Shown: positions 17,375-28,320, counted from the first letter of the stretch. The stretch: 51,947 nucleotides of DNA from Paraburkholderia heleia NBRC 101817 (GCF_000739775.1 NZ_BBJH01000059.1:1-51947), one strand, 5' to 3'. Numbers and translations: made by a program. The notes: generated from the letters alone by a model not told the origin.

Positions 17375-19165
17375 CTACACCGCCAGCCAGCGCTCGCGCA
17401 ATGAGCGCGCGGGCGCGCGCTTGTCCGAGGCGGCGAGCTTGTAGCGCGCGACGTCGGGCGCGTCGAGGGTCAGACGCGCCACGCGAAGCTCGTCGCGGCG
17501 GAACGCGTGGATTTCGACTTTCGTGCCCGGCTGGTAGCGCGCGAGCAGCGCGTCGAGATTCGCGCCCGTCACGCGCAGGCCGTCGAGCGCAACGAGCGCG
17601 TCGCCAGCCGAAAGCCCCGCCTTCTGGGCCGCGCCGCCTTCGTAGACCACGGCAAGCGTCGCTTCGGCGCCGCCGCGCAGCCGCGCGCCGAGCGACGGCT
17701 TCGCGCCGCGCTCGGGCTCCCCTTCGAGCGTCACGCCGAACGGCTCGAACAGCGCCGCGAGCGGCAGGTCGCGCGTGCCGCGCACGGCGTCGCTAAAGAG
17801 CGCGCCCAGTTCCACCCCCGTCGCCTCGGCAATCAGCGCCTCGACATCGTCCTCGCCCACGCCCACCGGCTTGCCGCGATAGAAGTCGCGCCCATGGCGC
17901 TGCCACAAGAGGCGCATGACGTCGTCGAGCGACTTGCGGCCGTTCGTCTGCGCGCGAATCGCGAGGTCGAACGACAGCGCCACGAGCGAGCCCTTGGTGT
18001 AGTAGCTCACGATCGCATTCGCTGCGTTCTCGTCCTGGCGGTAGTACTTCACCCACGCGTCGAATGAGCTTTCCGCGACGCTCTGCTTCAGGCGCCCCGC
18101 CCCGCGCAGCACGCCGGCGATCGTCTTGCCGAGCAGACCGAAGTATTCGTCTGCGGAAATGAGGCCGCTGCGCACGAGCATGAGGTCGTCGTAGTACGAC
18201 GTGAAGCCCTCGAACAGCCACAGCAGCGACGTATAGTCCTCGCGCGTGAGGTCATACGGCGCGAACGCGGCGGGCTTGATGCGCTTCACGTTCCACGTGT
18301 GGAAGTATTCGTGGCTGCACAGGCCGAGATAGGTGCGATAGCCTTCCGACGTCTCCGGCTTGCCCTTCACCGGCAGGTCGGTGCGATTGCAGATCAGCGC
18401 CGTCGATGCGCGGTGCTCGAGGCCGCCGTAACCGTCGCTCACGGCCTGCGTCATGAACACGTAGCGCTCCATCGGCGCGCGTTTCGTGCGCGGCTCGAAA
18501 AGCGCGATCTGCGCCTCGCAGATCTTCTTCAGGTCGGCGGCGAGACGCTCGGTGTCGAGGCCGACCACACGGCCCGCGATCACGATGTCGTGCGGCACGC
18601 CGTGCGCCTTGAAGCTCGCGAGCGTGAACTCGCCGAATGTCACCGGGTGATCGATCAGCTCGTCGTAATTCGTGGCCGTGTACTCGCCGAAACCGTAACG
18701 CTTGGTGCCGCGCGCCTCCGTGAGCGCCGTGCCCACGCGCCAGTGGCGGTACGCGTGTCCGTCCGGACGCTGAATATCGACCGCGTGCTGCGCCTCCTCA
18801 TGGCCGAGCGCTGCGAGAAACACGCTCGTGCCGTTGAAGAAGCCCACCGTGTCGTCGAGATGCGCCGCGCGCACCGACAGGTCCCACGCGTAGACCTCGT
18901 AGCGCAGCGTGAGCGCGCCCTTCACGGGCGCGGCCTGCCACGAATGCTTGTCGGTCTTCGTCACGCGCACCTTGCGGCCCGCGTCGTTGAAGGCGCGCAG
19001 CGCGACGATGTTGCGCGCGAACTCCCGCACCATGTAGCTGCCCGGAATCCACACGGGCAGCATGAAGCGTTGGCCGTCCGGCGCGGGGTCTTCCACGGTG
19101 AGCGTCACCTCGAACAGATGCGCGGCGGGATGCTTCGGGACGATGGTGTATCGGATCGGCTTCAT
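17375..19165 (-). CDS. M61 family metallopeptidase with PDZ domain
   Basis: A 596-residue zinc aminopeptidase of the M61 (glycyl aminopeptidase) family. The zinc motif is HEYFH (His285, Glu286, His289), followed by TWNVKRIKPAAF. The third ligand is expected in WLFEGFTSYYDD downstream. A beta-rich N-terminal domain (1-170) and a C-terminal PDZ domain (about 500-570, with AGLSAGDALVALDGLRV) complete the usual architecture. No signal peptide is visible, so a cytoplasmic location is likely. Start 19165 gives a family-like N-terminus; the ribosome site is poor. Confidence 0.92.
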   Translation of the reverse strand: MKPIRYTIVPKHPAAHLFEVTLTVEDPAPDGQRFMLPVWIPGSYMVREFARNIVALRAFNDAGRKVRVTKTDKHSWQAAPVKGALTLRYEVYAWDLSVRAAHLDDTVGFFNGTSVFLAALGHEEAQHAVDIQRPDGHAYRHWRVGTALTEARGTKRYGFGEYTATNYDELIDHPVTFGEFTLASFKAHGVPHDIVIAGRVVGLDTERLAADLKKICEAQIALFEPRTKRAPMERYVFMTQAVSDGYGGLEHRASTALICNRTDLPVKGKPETSEGYRTYLGLCSHEYFHTWNVKRIKPAAFAPYDLTREDYTSLLWLFEGFTSYYDDLMLVRSGLISADEYFGLLGKTIAGVLRGAGRLKQSVAESSFDAWVKYYRQDENAANAIVSYYTKGSLVALSFDLAIRAQTNGRKSLDDVMRLLWQRHGRDFYRGKPVGVGEDDVEALIAEATGVELGALFSDAVRGTRDLPLAALFEPFGVTLEGEPERGAKPSLGARLRGGAEATLAVVYEGGAAQKAGLSAGDALVALDGLRVTGANLDALLARYQPGTKVEIHAFRRDELRVARLTLDAPDVARYKLAASDKRAPARSLRERWLAV

Positions 19166-19268
19166 CGGCGGGATCGGTGAGAGAGTCGGTCAGCAGATGC
19201 TGCAATGCAATTTCAGTATGCCCCGCAGACACAACCGGAGAAAAAGCGTCGGAGAAAAATCGCCGGGC

Positions 19269-19298
19269 AAAAAAGGCACCGGCCGCGAAAGCGGCCGG
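19269..19298 (-). terminator. Intrinsic terminator of dsbC
   Basis: On the minus strand: an 8-bp stem CCGGCCGC-TTTC-GCGGCCGG, then TGCC and a T6 run (plus-strand A run 19269-19274). It lies 18 bp beyond the dsbC stop and upstream of the M61 gene. Confidence 0.8.
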
Positions 19299-19315
19299 CG
19301 GATTCGGGGGTGGCG

Positions 19316-20047
19316 TCAGTGAGCGCCGTTCAGTCCGCGTTCGAGCCGGTCGGCGCTGACTGCGCCCGGCAGGCGGGTGCCGTCGGCGAGGATCACGGTG
19401 GGCGTGCCGGTCACGTTCATCTTCTGGCCGAGCGCGAGATTGCTGTCGATGGCGGCCGTGTCGCACGTACCGGCTGCCGTGGGCGCCTTGCGGTCCACCA
19501 TCCACGACTCCCATGCCTTCGCGCGGTCGGCCGAACACCAGATCTGCTTGGCCTTCGCCGTCGAATCCGGCGAGAGCACCGGATACAGGAACGTGTAGAC
19601 CGTCACGTTGTCCACCGACTTCAGCGTGTTTTCGAGTTGATGGCAGTACGGGCAGTTCGGGTCGGAGAACACGGCCATCTTGCGCTTGCCGTCGCCCTTC
19701 ACGACCTTGACCGCGTTCTCGAGCGGCAGCCTGGCGAAATCGACCTTGTTGATTTCGTTCAGGCGCGCCTCGGTGAGATTGCGGTGCGCCTTGGTGTCGA
19801 TGAGTTCGCCGTTGAGCACGTAGTCGCCGCTGGCGTCGCTGTAGACGATCTGCGTGCCGAGATTGATCTCGTAAAGGCCCGGCATGGGCGCCCTGGTGAT
19901 GCCCTTGATATCGCTGGCGTCGATGCCGAGGCGCGTCTGCAGCGCCGACCTGATCTTGTCGGTGGTCTGGTCGGCCTGGGCCGAGCAGCCGAGCGCCGAG
20001 GTGGCTACCGCGATCACGAGCGCGGCGAATCGAATACGCGTTTGCAT
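19316..20047 (-). CDS. dsbC: Thiol:disulfide interchange protein DsbC
   Basis: A 243-residue periplasmic disulfide isomerase. A signal peptide (MQTRIRFAALVIAVATSALG, cleavage probably after Ala25) precedes an N-terminal dimerisation domain and a thioredoxin domain. The active site is CPYC (Cys132 and Cys135) in SDPNCPYCHQLE, and a second structural cysteine pair is seen in IWCSADRA and AGTCDTAA. The cis-proline TGTPTVILADG is present. ATG 20045-20047 has an AGGA nine bases upstream; an in-frame ATG three codons earlier is the alternative. It would be kept reduced by DsbD, not seen here. Confidence 0.94.
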   Translation of the reverse strand: MQTRIRFAALVIAVATSALGCSAQADQTTDKIRSALQTRLGIDASDIKGITRAPMPGLYEINLGTQIVYSDASGDYVLNGELIDTKAHRNLTEARLNEINKVDFARLPLENAVKVVKGDGKRKMAVFSDPNCPYCHQLENTLKSVDNVTVYTFLYPVLSPDSTAKAKQIWCSADRAKAWESWMVDRKAPTAAGTCDTAAIDSNLALGQKMNVTGTPTVILADGTRLPGAVSADRLERGLNGAH

Positions 20048-20212
20048 GGGATGCATTCCTGATTCGGGCGCGCCGCGCAGGGGCGACGCGCGCAGAGTTC
20101 CGTTGAATGGCCGGGGCGGCATGCGCTGCGGGCGCGGCCAATACGCCCATTCTAAGCTGCACTGGCCTCGAGCGACCGAAATGCCCTGCTCGAGCAGGCG
20201 AGCCTGTCGATA

Positions 20213-21385
20213 TTAGCCGAGCGCCGAGGCCACGAGCCAGCGCTTGAGCAGCGGCTGCGCGCCCACGAATGCCATGCCGGTATTGCGCACCGCGCGCGCG
20301 AGCGTGCCGGGCAACGAGAAGAGCCGCTGCAGGCCGTCGGTGGCGACGACGAGCTTCTGGATATCCTCACGGCGGCCGCGTTCATAGCGGCGCAGCAGCA
20401 CGATATCGCCGAGATCGCGGAACGCCTCTTTCTTCGTGACGACGTCGACGAGCGCGGCGACGTCGCGCAAGCCGAGGTTCACGCCCTGGCCCGCAAGCGG
20501 GTGAATCAGATGCGCGGCGTCGCCGACGAGGGCGACGCGCGGCGCGACGAGCCGGTCGACGGTTTGCAGTGACAGAGGAAAGCCGCGCGCAGGCGTGACG
20601 CATTCGAGCGCGCCCAACTGGCTTTGCGAGACGCGCTCGACTTCGGCGGCAAGCTGCGCCGGTTCGAGCTTGAGCAGTTCGCCGGCATGGTCGGTCTGGG
20701 CCGACCAGACGAGCGACACGTGCCGATCCGGCAGCGGCAGCAAGGCGACGATCTCGCCTTCGCGGAACCACTGGTACGCCGTTTCGCCGTGCGGCTTTTC
20801 CGTGCGGAAATTGGCGACCACGCCGGTTTGCCGGTAATCGCGCCGCTCGACCGTCGAGCCGATCTGGGCGCGCACCCACGAATGCGCACCGTCCGCGCCG
20901 ATCGCGAGGTCGGCTTCGATCGTGCCACCATTGGCAAGGCCGATCACGGCCGCGTCGGATTTCACGTCGAGCGTCTGGGCACGCGTGTCGATCCACGCGA
21001 GATTGGGCTGGAAGTGCAGCGCGGCGTCGAGCGCGCGCTCGACGATCGACGACTCGGCAATCCAGGCAAGCTGCGCAACCGACGCCTGATAGGCCGAGAA
21101 GTGCAGCTCCGCCGCGGCGTCGCCGAACACGCGCATGTCGTAGACGGGCGTGAGGCGCGAAGCGTCGGCGGCCTGCCAGACCCGCAGCCGCTCGAACAAC
21201 GCCTGCGAACTGCGCGAAAAGGCGTACACGCGCGCGTCGAACACGGCGCCCGCGGGCAACGGCGCGCACGGCTGCGCGAGCAGCGCCACGCGCAGGCCGC
21301 TCTGGGTCAGCGCGAGCGCCGCCGACTTGCCGACGAGCCCGCCGCCGATCACGGCGACATCAAAGGTCTGGTTGCTTGCAGTCAT
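20213..21385 (-). CDS. UbiH/UbiF/VisC-family FAD-dependent hydroxylase
   Basis: A 390-residue flavoprotein monooxygenase of the ubiquinone-ring hydroxylase family. The dinucleotide fold DVAVIGGGLVGKSAALAL is at about 9-26, the DG motif is in LAIGADGAHSWVR, and the second FAD motif is VALVGDAAHLIHPLAGQGVN. Which ring carbon it hydroxylates cannot be decided by eye. The ATG at 21383-21385 is the only start fitting the family. It has no ribosome site, and a perfect TATAAT lies exactly 6 bp upstream, so the mRNA may begin at the start codon. It is divergent from ychF. Confidence 0.9.
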   Translation of the reverse strand: MTASNQTFDVAVIGGGLVGKSAALALTQSGLRVALLAQPCAPLPAGAVFDARVYAFSRSSQALFERLRVWQAADASRLTPVYDMRVFGDAAAELHFSAYQASVAQLAWIAESSIVERALDAALHFQPNLAWIDTRAQTLDVKSDAAVIGLANGGTIEADLAIGADGAHSWVRAQIGSTVERRDYRQTGVVANFRTEKPHGETAYQWFREGEIVALLPLPDRHVSLVWSAQTDHAGELLKLEPAQLAAEVERVSQSQLGALECVTPARGFPLSLQTVDRLVAPRVALVGDAAHLIHPLAGQGVNLGLRDVAALVDVVTKKEAFRDLGDIVLLRRYERGRREDIQKLVVATDGLQRLFSLPGTLARAVRNTGMAFVGAQPLLKRWLVASALG

Positions 21386-21391
21386 GCGCGC

Positions 21392-21397
21392 ATTATA
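21392..21397 (-). promoter_or_regulatory. TATAAT -10 box six bases before the ubiH-like ATG
   Basis: Minus-strand TATAAT (plus-strand ATTATA) ends 6 bp before the start codon, placing the expected transcription start on the A of ATG. No -35 match is visible at 17 bp. See the leaderless-mRNA finding. Confidence 0.5.
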
Positions 21398-21516
21398 GCC
21401 GCGGGTGCCTGTGCGGCCGGGCCGGACGGGCGCGGTGTTGCGGCTCAGCAAGACGTTGCGGGAAAACGGCCCGCGAGCACGGCGACGCCTGCGGCTAACC
21501 CTCACCCGGACGAGGT

Positions 21517-21522
21517 TACAAT
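21517..21522 (+). promoter_or_regulatory. Candidate -10 box for ychF
   Basis: TACAAT in GGTTACAATTACGG, 5 of 6 to the -10 consensus, 144 bp before the ychF ATG. No good -35 element is seen. The leader that would result contains GTGACG-CCC-CGTCAC, a short perfect hairpin beginning near 21533. Confidence 0.3.
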
Positions 21523-21666
21523 TACGGTTTTCGTGACGCCCCGTCACGTCCCCCGACGTGCCACCTGCGCCGCCCCGCCCGCCGCTTGCGCTTTCGCGAG
21601 ACGCCCGGCCCCGGTCCTTCGTGCGCGGCGAGCCGCACGTCACCACCCTGACATGCAGAGATTTAC

Positions 21667-22761
21667 ATGAGCCTCCAATGCGGCATCGTCGGCTTGCCTA
21701 ACGTCGGCAAGTCCACCCTCTTCAACGCGCTGACCAAGGCGGGCATCGCGGCCGAAAACTATCCGTTCTGCACGATCGAGCCCAACGTCGGCGTGGTGGA
21801 AGTGCCGGATCAGCGCCTGAAGGCGCTTGCCGAAATCGTCAAGCCCGAACGCGTCGTGCCGGCCGTGGTCGAATTCGTCGACATCGCGGGTCTGGTCGCG
21901 GGCGCGAGCAAGGGCGAGGGTCTCGGCAACCAGTTCCTCGCGAACATCCGCGAAACGGATGCGATTACGCACGTCGTGCGCTGCTTCGAAGATGAAAACG
22001 TGATCCACGTCGCGGGCAGGATCGATCCGCTCTCAGACATCGAAGTCATCAATACCGAACTGGCGCTCGCCGACCTCGGCACCGTCGAGAAGGCGCTCAC
22101 GCGCTACTCGAAGGCCGCCAGGTCGGGCAACGACAAGGAAGCCGCGAAGCTCGTGGCCGTGCTCGAAAAGGTGCGCGCGCAACTCGATCAGGCGAAGCCC
22201 GTGCGCGGGCTCGCGCTGAGCGAGGATGAGCAGGCGCTGATCAAGCCGTTCTGCCTCATCACCGCGAAGAAGACCATGTACGTCGCGAACGTGAAGGAAG
22301 ACGGGTTCGAGAACAACCCGCATCTGGAAGCCGTGCGCCAGTACGCAGCCGCCGAGAATTCGCCGGTCGTGGCCGTGTGCGCCGCGATCGAAGCGGAAAT
22401 CGCCGACCTCGAAGACGAAGACAAGATCGCGTTCCTCGCCGACATGGGCATGGACGAGCCGGGCCTCGACCGCGTGATCCGCGCGGGCTTCAAGCTGCTC
22501 GGCCTGCAGACGTACTTCACGGCGGGCGTGAAGGAAGTGCGCGCGTGGACGATCCATGTCGGCGATACGGCCCCGCAAGCCGCGGGCGTGATCCACACCG
22601 ACTTCGAGCGCGGCTTCATCCGCGCGCAGACCATCGCGTTCGACGACTTCATCCAGTACAAGGGCGAGACCGGTGCGAAGGAAGCCGGCAAGATGCGCGC
22701 CGAAGGCAAGGAATATGTCGTGCACGACGGCGACGTGATGAACTTCCTGTTCAACGTGTAA
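21667..22761 (+). CDS. ychF: Redox-regulated ATPase YchF (Obg family)
   Basis: A 364-residue translation-associated P-loop NTPase. The P-loop GLPNVGKST is at 9-17, with the Obg-type switch ENYPFCTIEPNVG and DIAGLVAGASKGEGLGNQFL; a coiled-coil insertion and the C-terminal TGS domain (TYFTAGVKEVRAWTIHVGDTA) follow. YchF prefers ATP to GTP because the G4 motif is altered, and binds ribosomes. Length matches the family. ettA, another ribosome-associated ATPase, follows on the same strand after 37 bp. Confidence 0.96.
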   Translation: MSLQCGIVGLPNVGKSTLFNALTKAGIAAENYPFCTIEPNVGVVEVPDQRLKALAEIVKPERVVPAVVEFVDIAGLVAGASKGEGLGNQFLANIRETDAITHVVRCFEDENVIHVAGRIDPLSDIEVINTELALADLGTVEKALTRYSKAARSGNDKEAAKLVAVLEKVRAQLDQAKPVRGLALSEDEQALIKPFCLITAKKTMYVANVKEDGFENNPHLEAVRQYAAAENSPVVAVCAAIEAEIADLEDEDKIAFLADMGMDEPGLDRVIRAGFKLLGLQTYFTAGVKEVRAWTIHVGDTAPQAAGVIHTDFERGFIRAQTIAFDDFIQYKGETGAKEAGKMRAEGKEYVVHDGDVMNFLFNV

Positions 22762-22798
22762 GCGACACCTTTTTCTTCCCGTTTCCAAAGACTCTCAC

Positions 22799-24463
<1,665 letters not shown>

Positions 24464-24483
24464 GCAGGCGGGATCGATGGCAA

Positions 24484-24511
24484 ACAACGGCGGCCCGCGG
24501 GCCGCCGTTGT
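24484..24511. terminator. Long perfect hairpin after ettA (possible weak terminator)
   Basis: Thirteen-base perfect arms ACAACGGCGGCCC (24484-24496) and GGGCCGCCGTTGT (24499-24511) around GC. Only a poor T tract (TCGTTCT) follows, so it may be a weak terminator or an mRNA 3'-end stabiliser. Confidence 0.5.
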
Positions 24512-24620
24512 CGTTCTGGCAGTTGCCTCGCCGCACGCGCGGCATGGCGGTTGCTCGAAAGCCGCTACGCTTAGGGTCACCTGGGGCTTGATCTAGCCCT
24601 GCTCGCGCGAGGAACTCCGT

Positions 24621-25778
24621 ATGGCGATGTCGCTGCGCAACCGTGTTCTCCTCATCGTGGCGATCGTCGTCGCGCTGCTCGTGCTCGCGGCGCTCGGCAC
24701 GCTCTACGCGCTGCAGCGCGAGGCGAAGGCGTACGTGGAGCAAGCACTCGCGCCCGTCGGCACGGCCGCGAGCGTGAACGTGGCGTTCGATCTCTCGTCC
24801 GTCGAGCTCACCGACGTGCGCCTGAAGCCGCCGCCCAACTGGCCCACCGCCGACACGCTGCGCGCCGCGCGCGTCACGATCACGCCCGATTTGCGCGCGC
24901 TGATCTCGCACCGCGTGCATATTCGCGACGTCACCGTGAGCGATTTCACGATGACGGTGCTGCGCCGGGAAAGCGGCTCGATCCTGCTCCTGCCGAATCT
25001 GCGCCAAGCGATCGCACAAGGCGCCACGCCCACGAGCGGTGCGCCGGGCGGAAACGGCCTGCCGCAGGAAAAGATCATCGACCATATCGGCTTCAAGAAC
25101 GGCACATTCGACTTTTACGACCAGTCGATCAGCAATCCGCCGTGGCATGTCACGGTGAACCGCGCGCAGGCGAGCGTCGACAATGTCCAGCTGCCTGCGC
25201 TCACGGAGCCCACCCGCGTTTCGTTCACCGGCAACGTCGTCGGTCCGGAACACACGGGACGCGTCGCGTTCGACGGCTGGATCCAGATCGCGAGCAAGGA
25301 CTCGCAACTCCACACGACGCTGCGCGGCGTGGATGTGCGCATGATCGATCCCTATCTGCTCAGAAAGGCCGGCGCGAAGGCCAACGTGACGGGCGGCACG
25401 CTCGACCTCGATCTCGCCTCGACCGTGCGCGGCTATCACCTGCACGCGCCGGGCACGGTCACGCTGCGCAACCTGCAACTCGCGCAAAGCGGCGACGCGG
25501 TGGACACCTTCCTGTCGATCCCGACGCGCGCCGCCGTGGCCGCCTTGAAGGCGCGCAAGGGCGAGATCACGCTGCATTTCGTGCTCGACGGCAACCTGCG
25601 CGACCCGAAGTTCAAGCTCAACGAAAACCTGACGACGGAGTTGCGCGCAGGGTTTGCGCAGGCGCTCGGGGTGAGCGCGGAAGGCGTGGCGAAGGGCGCC
25701 GGGCAAACCGCGAAGGGTATCGCCGACGCGCTGCGCAGTTTGCTGCAGCCGGTGGCGCCGGCGCCCGCTTCGAAATAG
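24621..25778 (+). CDS. AsmA/DUF748-like membrane-anchored protein
   Basis: A 385-residue protein with one N-terminal membrane helix (about 10-30, VLLIVAIVVALLVLAALGTLYAL) and a long periplasmic beta-rich region. Segments such as VSDFTMTVLRRESGSILLLPNL, IGFKNGTFDFYDQSISNPP and FTGNVVGPEHTGRVAFDGW resemble the DUF748/AsmA-like proteins of the outer-membrane lipid-transport bridge group. The tail (FVLDGNLRDPKFKLNENLTTEL then repeated GAGQTAKG) matches the usual end of such proteins. The molecular role here is an inference. ATG 24621 is used; ATG 24627 is possible. Confidence 0.75.
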   Translation: MAMSLRNRVLLIVAIVVALLVLAALGTLYALQREAKAYVEQALAPVGTAASVNVAFDLSSVELTDVRLKPPPNWPTADTLRAARVTITPDLRALISHRVHIRDVTVSDFTMTVLRRESGSILLLPNLRQAIAQGATPTSGAPGGNGLPQEKIIDHIGFKNGTFDFYDQSISNPPWHVTVNRAQASVDNVQLPALTEPTRVSFTGNVVGPEHTGRVAFDGWIQIASKDSQLHTTLRGVDVRMIDPYLLRKAGAKANVTGGTLDLDLASTVRGYHLHAPGTVTLRNLQLAQSGDAVDTFLSIPTRAAVAALKARKGEITLHFVLDGNLRDPKFKLNENLTTELRAGFAQALGVSAEGVAKGAGQTAKGIADALRSLLQPVAPAPASK

Positions 25779-25800
25779 CGCGCGGGGCGCCGACTCGAGT

Positions 25801-25840
25801 CTGCCTGGTTAGACCTGGTTGGGCCTGGTTGGGCCTGGTT
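25801..25840. repeat. Four 10-bp tandem repeats (CTGGTT core)
   Basis: CTGCCTGGTT, AGACCTGGTT and GGGCCTGGTT twice, in direct succession. The last copy reaches into the stop codon of the convergent HAD gene. Located between two convergent genes; no known function. Confidence 0.85.
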
Positions 25841-26462
25841 AAACCGGCAGGCCGAGTTCGCGCAGCTTCGCGTCGGTGGTGGCGTTGCTCGTGTGGTGCA
25901 CGCCATGCCAGCCGAGCGCCGTGGCGGCTTCGGCGTTGTGCGCGTTGTCGTCGATGAAAACGAGTTCCTCCGGCTTCACGCCCGGCAACTGTGCCTCGAT
26001 GCGGCGGAACATCTCGTGGAAGATCGCCGGATCGGGCTTCACGAGCTTCACGTGGCCCGAGACGACGATATCGCGGCAGCGCCGCAGGATGCCGAAGCGC
26101 TCCCACGCCCACGGAAACGTCTCGGCCGACCAGTTCGTGAGTCCGAAGATCGGCATGCCCGCCGCCTCGAGGCGCTCGAACGTCGCCACACCGCCGGCGA
26201 GCAAGCCGCCGATCATCTCGTGCCAGCGCTCGTAGAACGCGCGAATGAGCGCTTCGTGCCCGGGAAACGCCGCGACCAGTTCCTCGGTGCCCACGGCGAT
26301 GGGCTCGCCGCCGTCCTGGCGGATCACCCAGTCCATCTTGCAGACGTGCGTGAGAAACCAGCGCCGCTCGTCGTCGTTGGGAATCAGCTTGCGATAGAGA
26401 TACTCGGGACTCCAGTCCACGAGCACTCCGCCGAAATCGAACACCACTGCCTTGATCGTCAT
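25839..26462 (-). CDS. HAD-family hydrolase (YihX-like)
   Basis: A 207-residue haloacid dehalogenase-type phosphatase. Motif I is FDFGGVLVD: the nucleophile Asp9 is present, but the usual second Asp is Gly11, as in the YihX/epoxide-hydrolase N-terminal subgroup. Motif II is GLTNWSAETFPWA, the lysine is in HVKLVKPDPAIF and the final acidic motif is VFIDDNAHNAEAA. The substrate is unknown; relatives act on sugar phosphates. The ATG at 26460-26462 fits the family start. Its stop codon lies within the 10-bp repeat array. Confidence 0.85.
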   Translation of the reverse strand: MTIKAVVFDFGGVLVDWSPEYLYRKLIPNDDERRWFLTHVCKMDWVIRQDGGEPIAVGTEELVAAFPGHEALIRAFYERWHEMIGGLLAGGVATFERLEAAGMPIFGLTNWSAETFPWAWERFGILRRCRDIVVSGHVKLVKPDPAIFHEMFRRIEAQLPGVKPEELVFIDDNAHNAEAATALGWHGVHHTSNATTDAKLRELGLPV

Positions 26463-26505
26463 GCGCGTCTCGCTCCGCTTGATCGCTATCGGGATGCTTG
26501 GGAAT

Positions 26506-28320
26506 TCAGATCGGCTGCGTGCGCTTTTCGAGCCACGCGAGCGCATCGCCGCTCACATGCGGCGCCACGCGCACGCGCACCGTCTGGTGGTACGCATTGA
26601 GCCACTCGCGCTCGTCCGCGCGCAGGAGCGCGAGATCGATGCAGCGCGTGTCGATCGGGCAGAGCGTGAGCGTCTCGAAGCTGAGGAACTCGCCGAATTC
26701 GGTGGTTTCGGCGCGCTGGTTGAGCACAAGATTCTCGATACGCACACCCCACTTGCCCGGCCGGTAGATACCCGGCTCGACCGAGGTGATCATGCCTTCT
26801 TCCATCGCGGTCCAGGGCTCCGCCGGCGCATAGTGCGAAATGACCTGCGGACCTTCGTGCACGTTCAGGAAGTAGCCCACGCCGTGGCCCGTGCCGTGGC
26901 CGTAATCGGCGCCCGCTTCCCAGATCGGCGCGCGCGCAATGGCGTCGAGCATCGGCGAGCGGATGCCGCGCGGGAACTTCGCGCGCGAGAGCGCCATCAT
27001 GCCTTTGAGCACGACCGTGAAATCGCGCTTTTGCTCCGCACTCGGCGTGCCCACGGGCACGACGCGCGTGATGTCGGTGGTGCCGTCGAGGTACTGGCCG
27101 CCCGAGTCGACAAGCAGCAGGCCATCGCCTTCGATCACGCTGTGCGACTCGGGCGTGGCGCGGTAGTGCGGCATGGCGCCGTTCGCGTTGAAGCCCGCGA
27201 TGGTCGCAAACGAGAGCGACTTGAAGCCCGCACGGCGCGCACGTGCGGCGGAAAGCTTTTCGTCGATGGTCAGCTCGGTGATCCTCTCGCGGCCAAGCGC
27301 CGCCTCGAACCACGCAAAGAACTCGGCAAGCGCCGCCCCGTCCTGCTCCATGGTCGAGCGCACGTGATCGGCTTCGGCGGCGGTTTTGCGCGACTTGAAG
27401 AATGTGCTCGGGTTCACCGACTCCACGAGCTTGACCGCCGACGACACCGCCTGCAGCAGGCCATACGTCACGCGGCGCGGATCGACGAGCAGCGCGGCCT
27501 TCGCGGGCAGCGCCGCGAGTGCGGCGGCGGCCTGTGCATACGGCGCGACGCGCACCTTGTCTTTCGCGAGCGACCGCACGAGCGCCTCGCTCACCTTGCC
27601 GTCGGCGACGAAGAGCGTTGCGTCGTCCGGCCCGATCAGCGCGTGCGCGACGAACACCGGGTTGTAGTTCACGTCCGCGCCGCGCAGGTTAAAGAGCCAG
27701 GCGAGGTCGTCGAGCGTGGAGATGAAGTGCCACTGCGCACCCTTATCCTGCATCGCGCGGCGCACCTGGTCGAGCTTGCCCGTGCGGCTCATGTCGGCAT
27801 GCGGCGCAACGTGCTCGTACACGGGCTCGAGCGGCAGCGACGGGCGGCCTTGCCAGACGTCGTCGAGCAGATCGAGGTCCGTGCGCAGTGCGACATCGCG
27901 CGCCTTGAGCGCCTCGGCCAGCGCGCGCGCCGAGGCGACGCCGAGCACAGCGCCATCCACGGCCACTGCGCCGCCCGCACTCACGTTCTGCGCGAGCCAG
28001 TCGATGTGCGGCGCACTCTGCTGGCCGCCCATCATCTTCATGAGCTGGATGCCGGTGCCGGTCAATTGCTGCCCGGCCTGCACCCAGTAGCGGCTGTCCA
28101 CCCACACGCCCGCGAAGTCCTTCGTCACGACGAGCGTGCCCACCGAGCCGGTGAAGCCCGAGAGCCACTCGCGCCCCTGCCAGCGGCGCGGCAGGTACTC
28201 GGACAGATGTGGATCGGCGGAAGGCACGAGCGCGGCATCCACGCCGGCGCGCGTCATCGCGGCGCGCAGGGCGGCAATGCGCTCGGGAATCGAGGAGGTT
28301 TCGGGGAGTCGGGCGTTCAT
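26506..28320 (-). CDS. Aminopeptidase P family protein (Xaa-Pro aminopeptidase, M24B)
   Basis: A 604-residue cytosolic dinuclear-metal aminopeptidase releasing N-terminal residues before proline. It has the three-domain form of about 600 residues found in eukaryote-like APP: two creatinase-N-like domains and a C-terminal pita-bread domain. Metal ligands are visible in LLVDSGGQYLDGTTDITR (two Asp), GHGTGHGVGYFLNVHEGPQ (His), TSVEPGIYRPGKWGVRIEN (two Glu). The start at 28318-28320 follows GCAGGTGAAAAC. The small membrane ORF at 28398-28655 lies just upstream on the same strand. Confidence 0.93.
   Translation of the reverse strand: MNARLPETSSIPERIAALRAAMTRAGVDAALVPSADPHLSEYLPRRWQGREWLSGFTGSVGTLVVTKDFAGVWVDSRYWVQAGQQLTGTGIQLMKMMGGQQSAPHIDWLAQNVSAGGAVAVDGAVLGVASARALAEALKARDVALRTDLDLLDDVWQGRPSLPLEPVYEHVAPHADMSRTGKLDQVRRAMQDKGAQWHFISTLDDLAWLFNLRGADVNYNPVFVAHALIGPDDATLFVADGKVSEALVRSLAKDKVRVAPYAQAAAALAALPAKAALLVDPRRVTYGLLQAVSSAVKLVESVNPSTFFKSRKTAAEADHVRSTMEQDGAALAEFFAWFEAALGRERITELTIDEKLSAARARRAGFKSLSFATIAGFNANGAMPHYRATPESHSVIEGDGLLLVDSGGQYLDGTTDITRVVPVGTPSAEQKRDFTVVLKGMMALSRAKFPRGIRSPMLDAIARAPIWEAGADYGHGTGHGVGYFLNVHEGPQVISHYAPAEPWTAMEEGMITSVEPGIYRPGKWGVRIENLVLNQRAETTEFGEFLSFETLTLCPIDTRCIDLALLRADEREWLNAYHQTVRVRVAPHVSGDALAWLEKRTQPI

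Noticed and set aside
25801..25840. CRISPR-like array
   Set aside because: Units are 10 bp in direct tandem without spacers, and no cas genes are present anywhere in the window.
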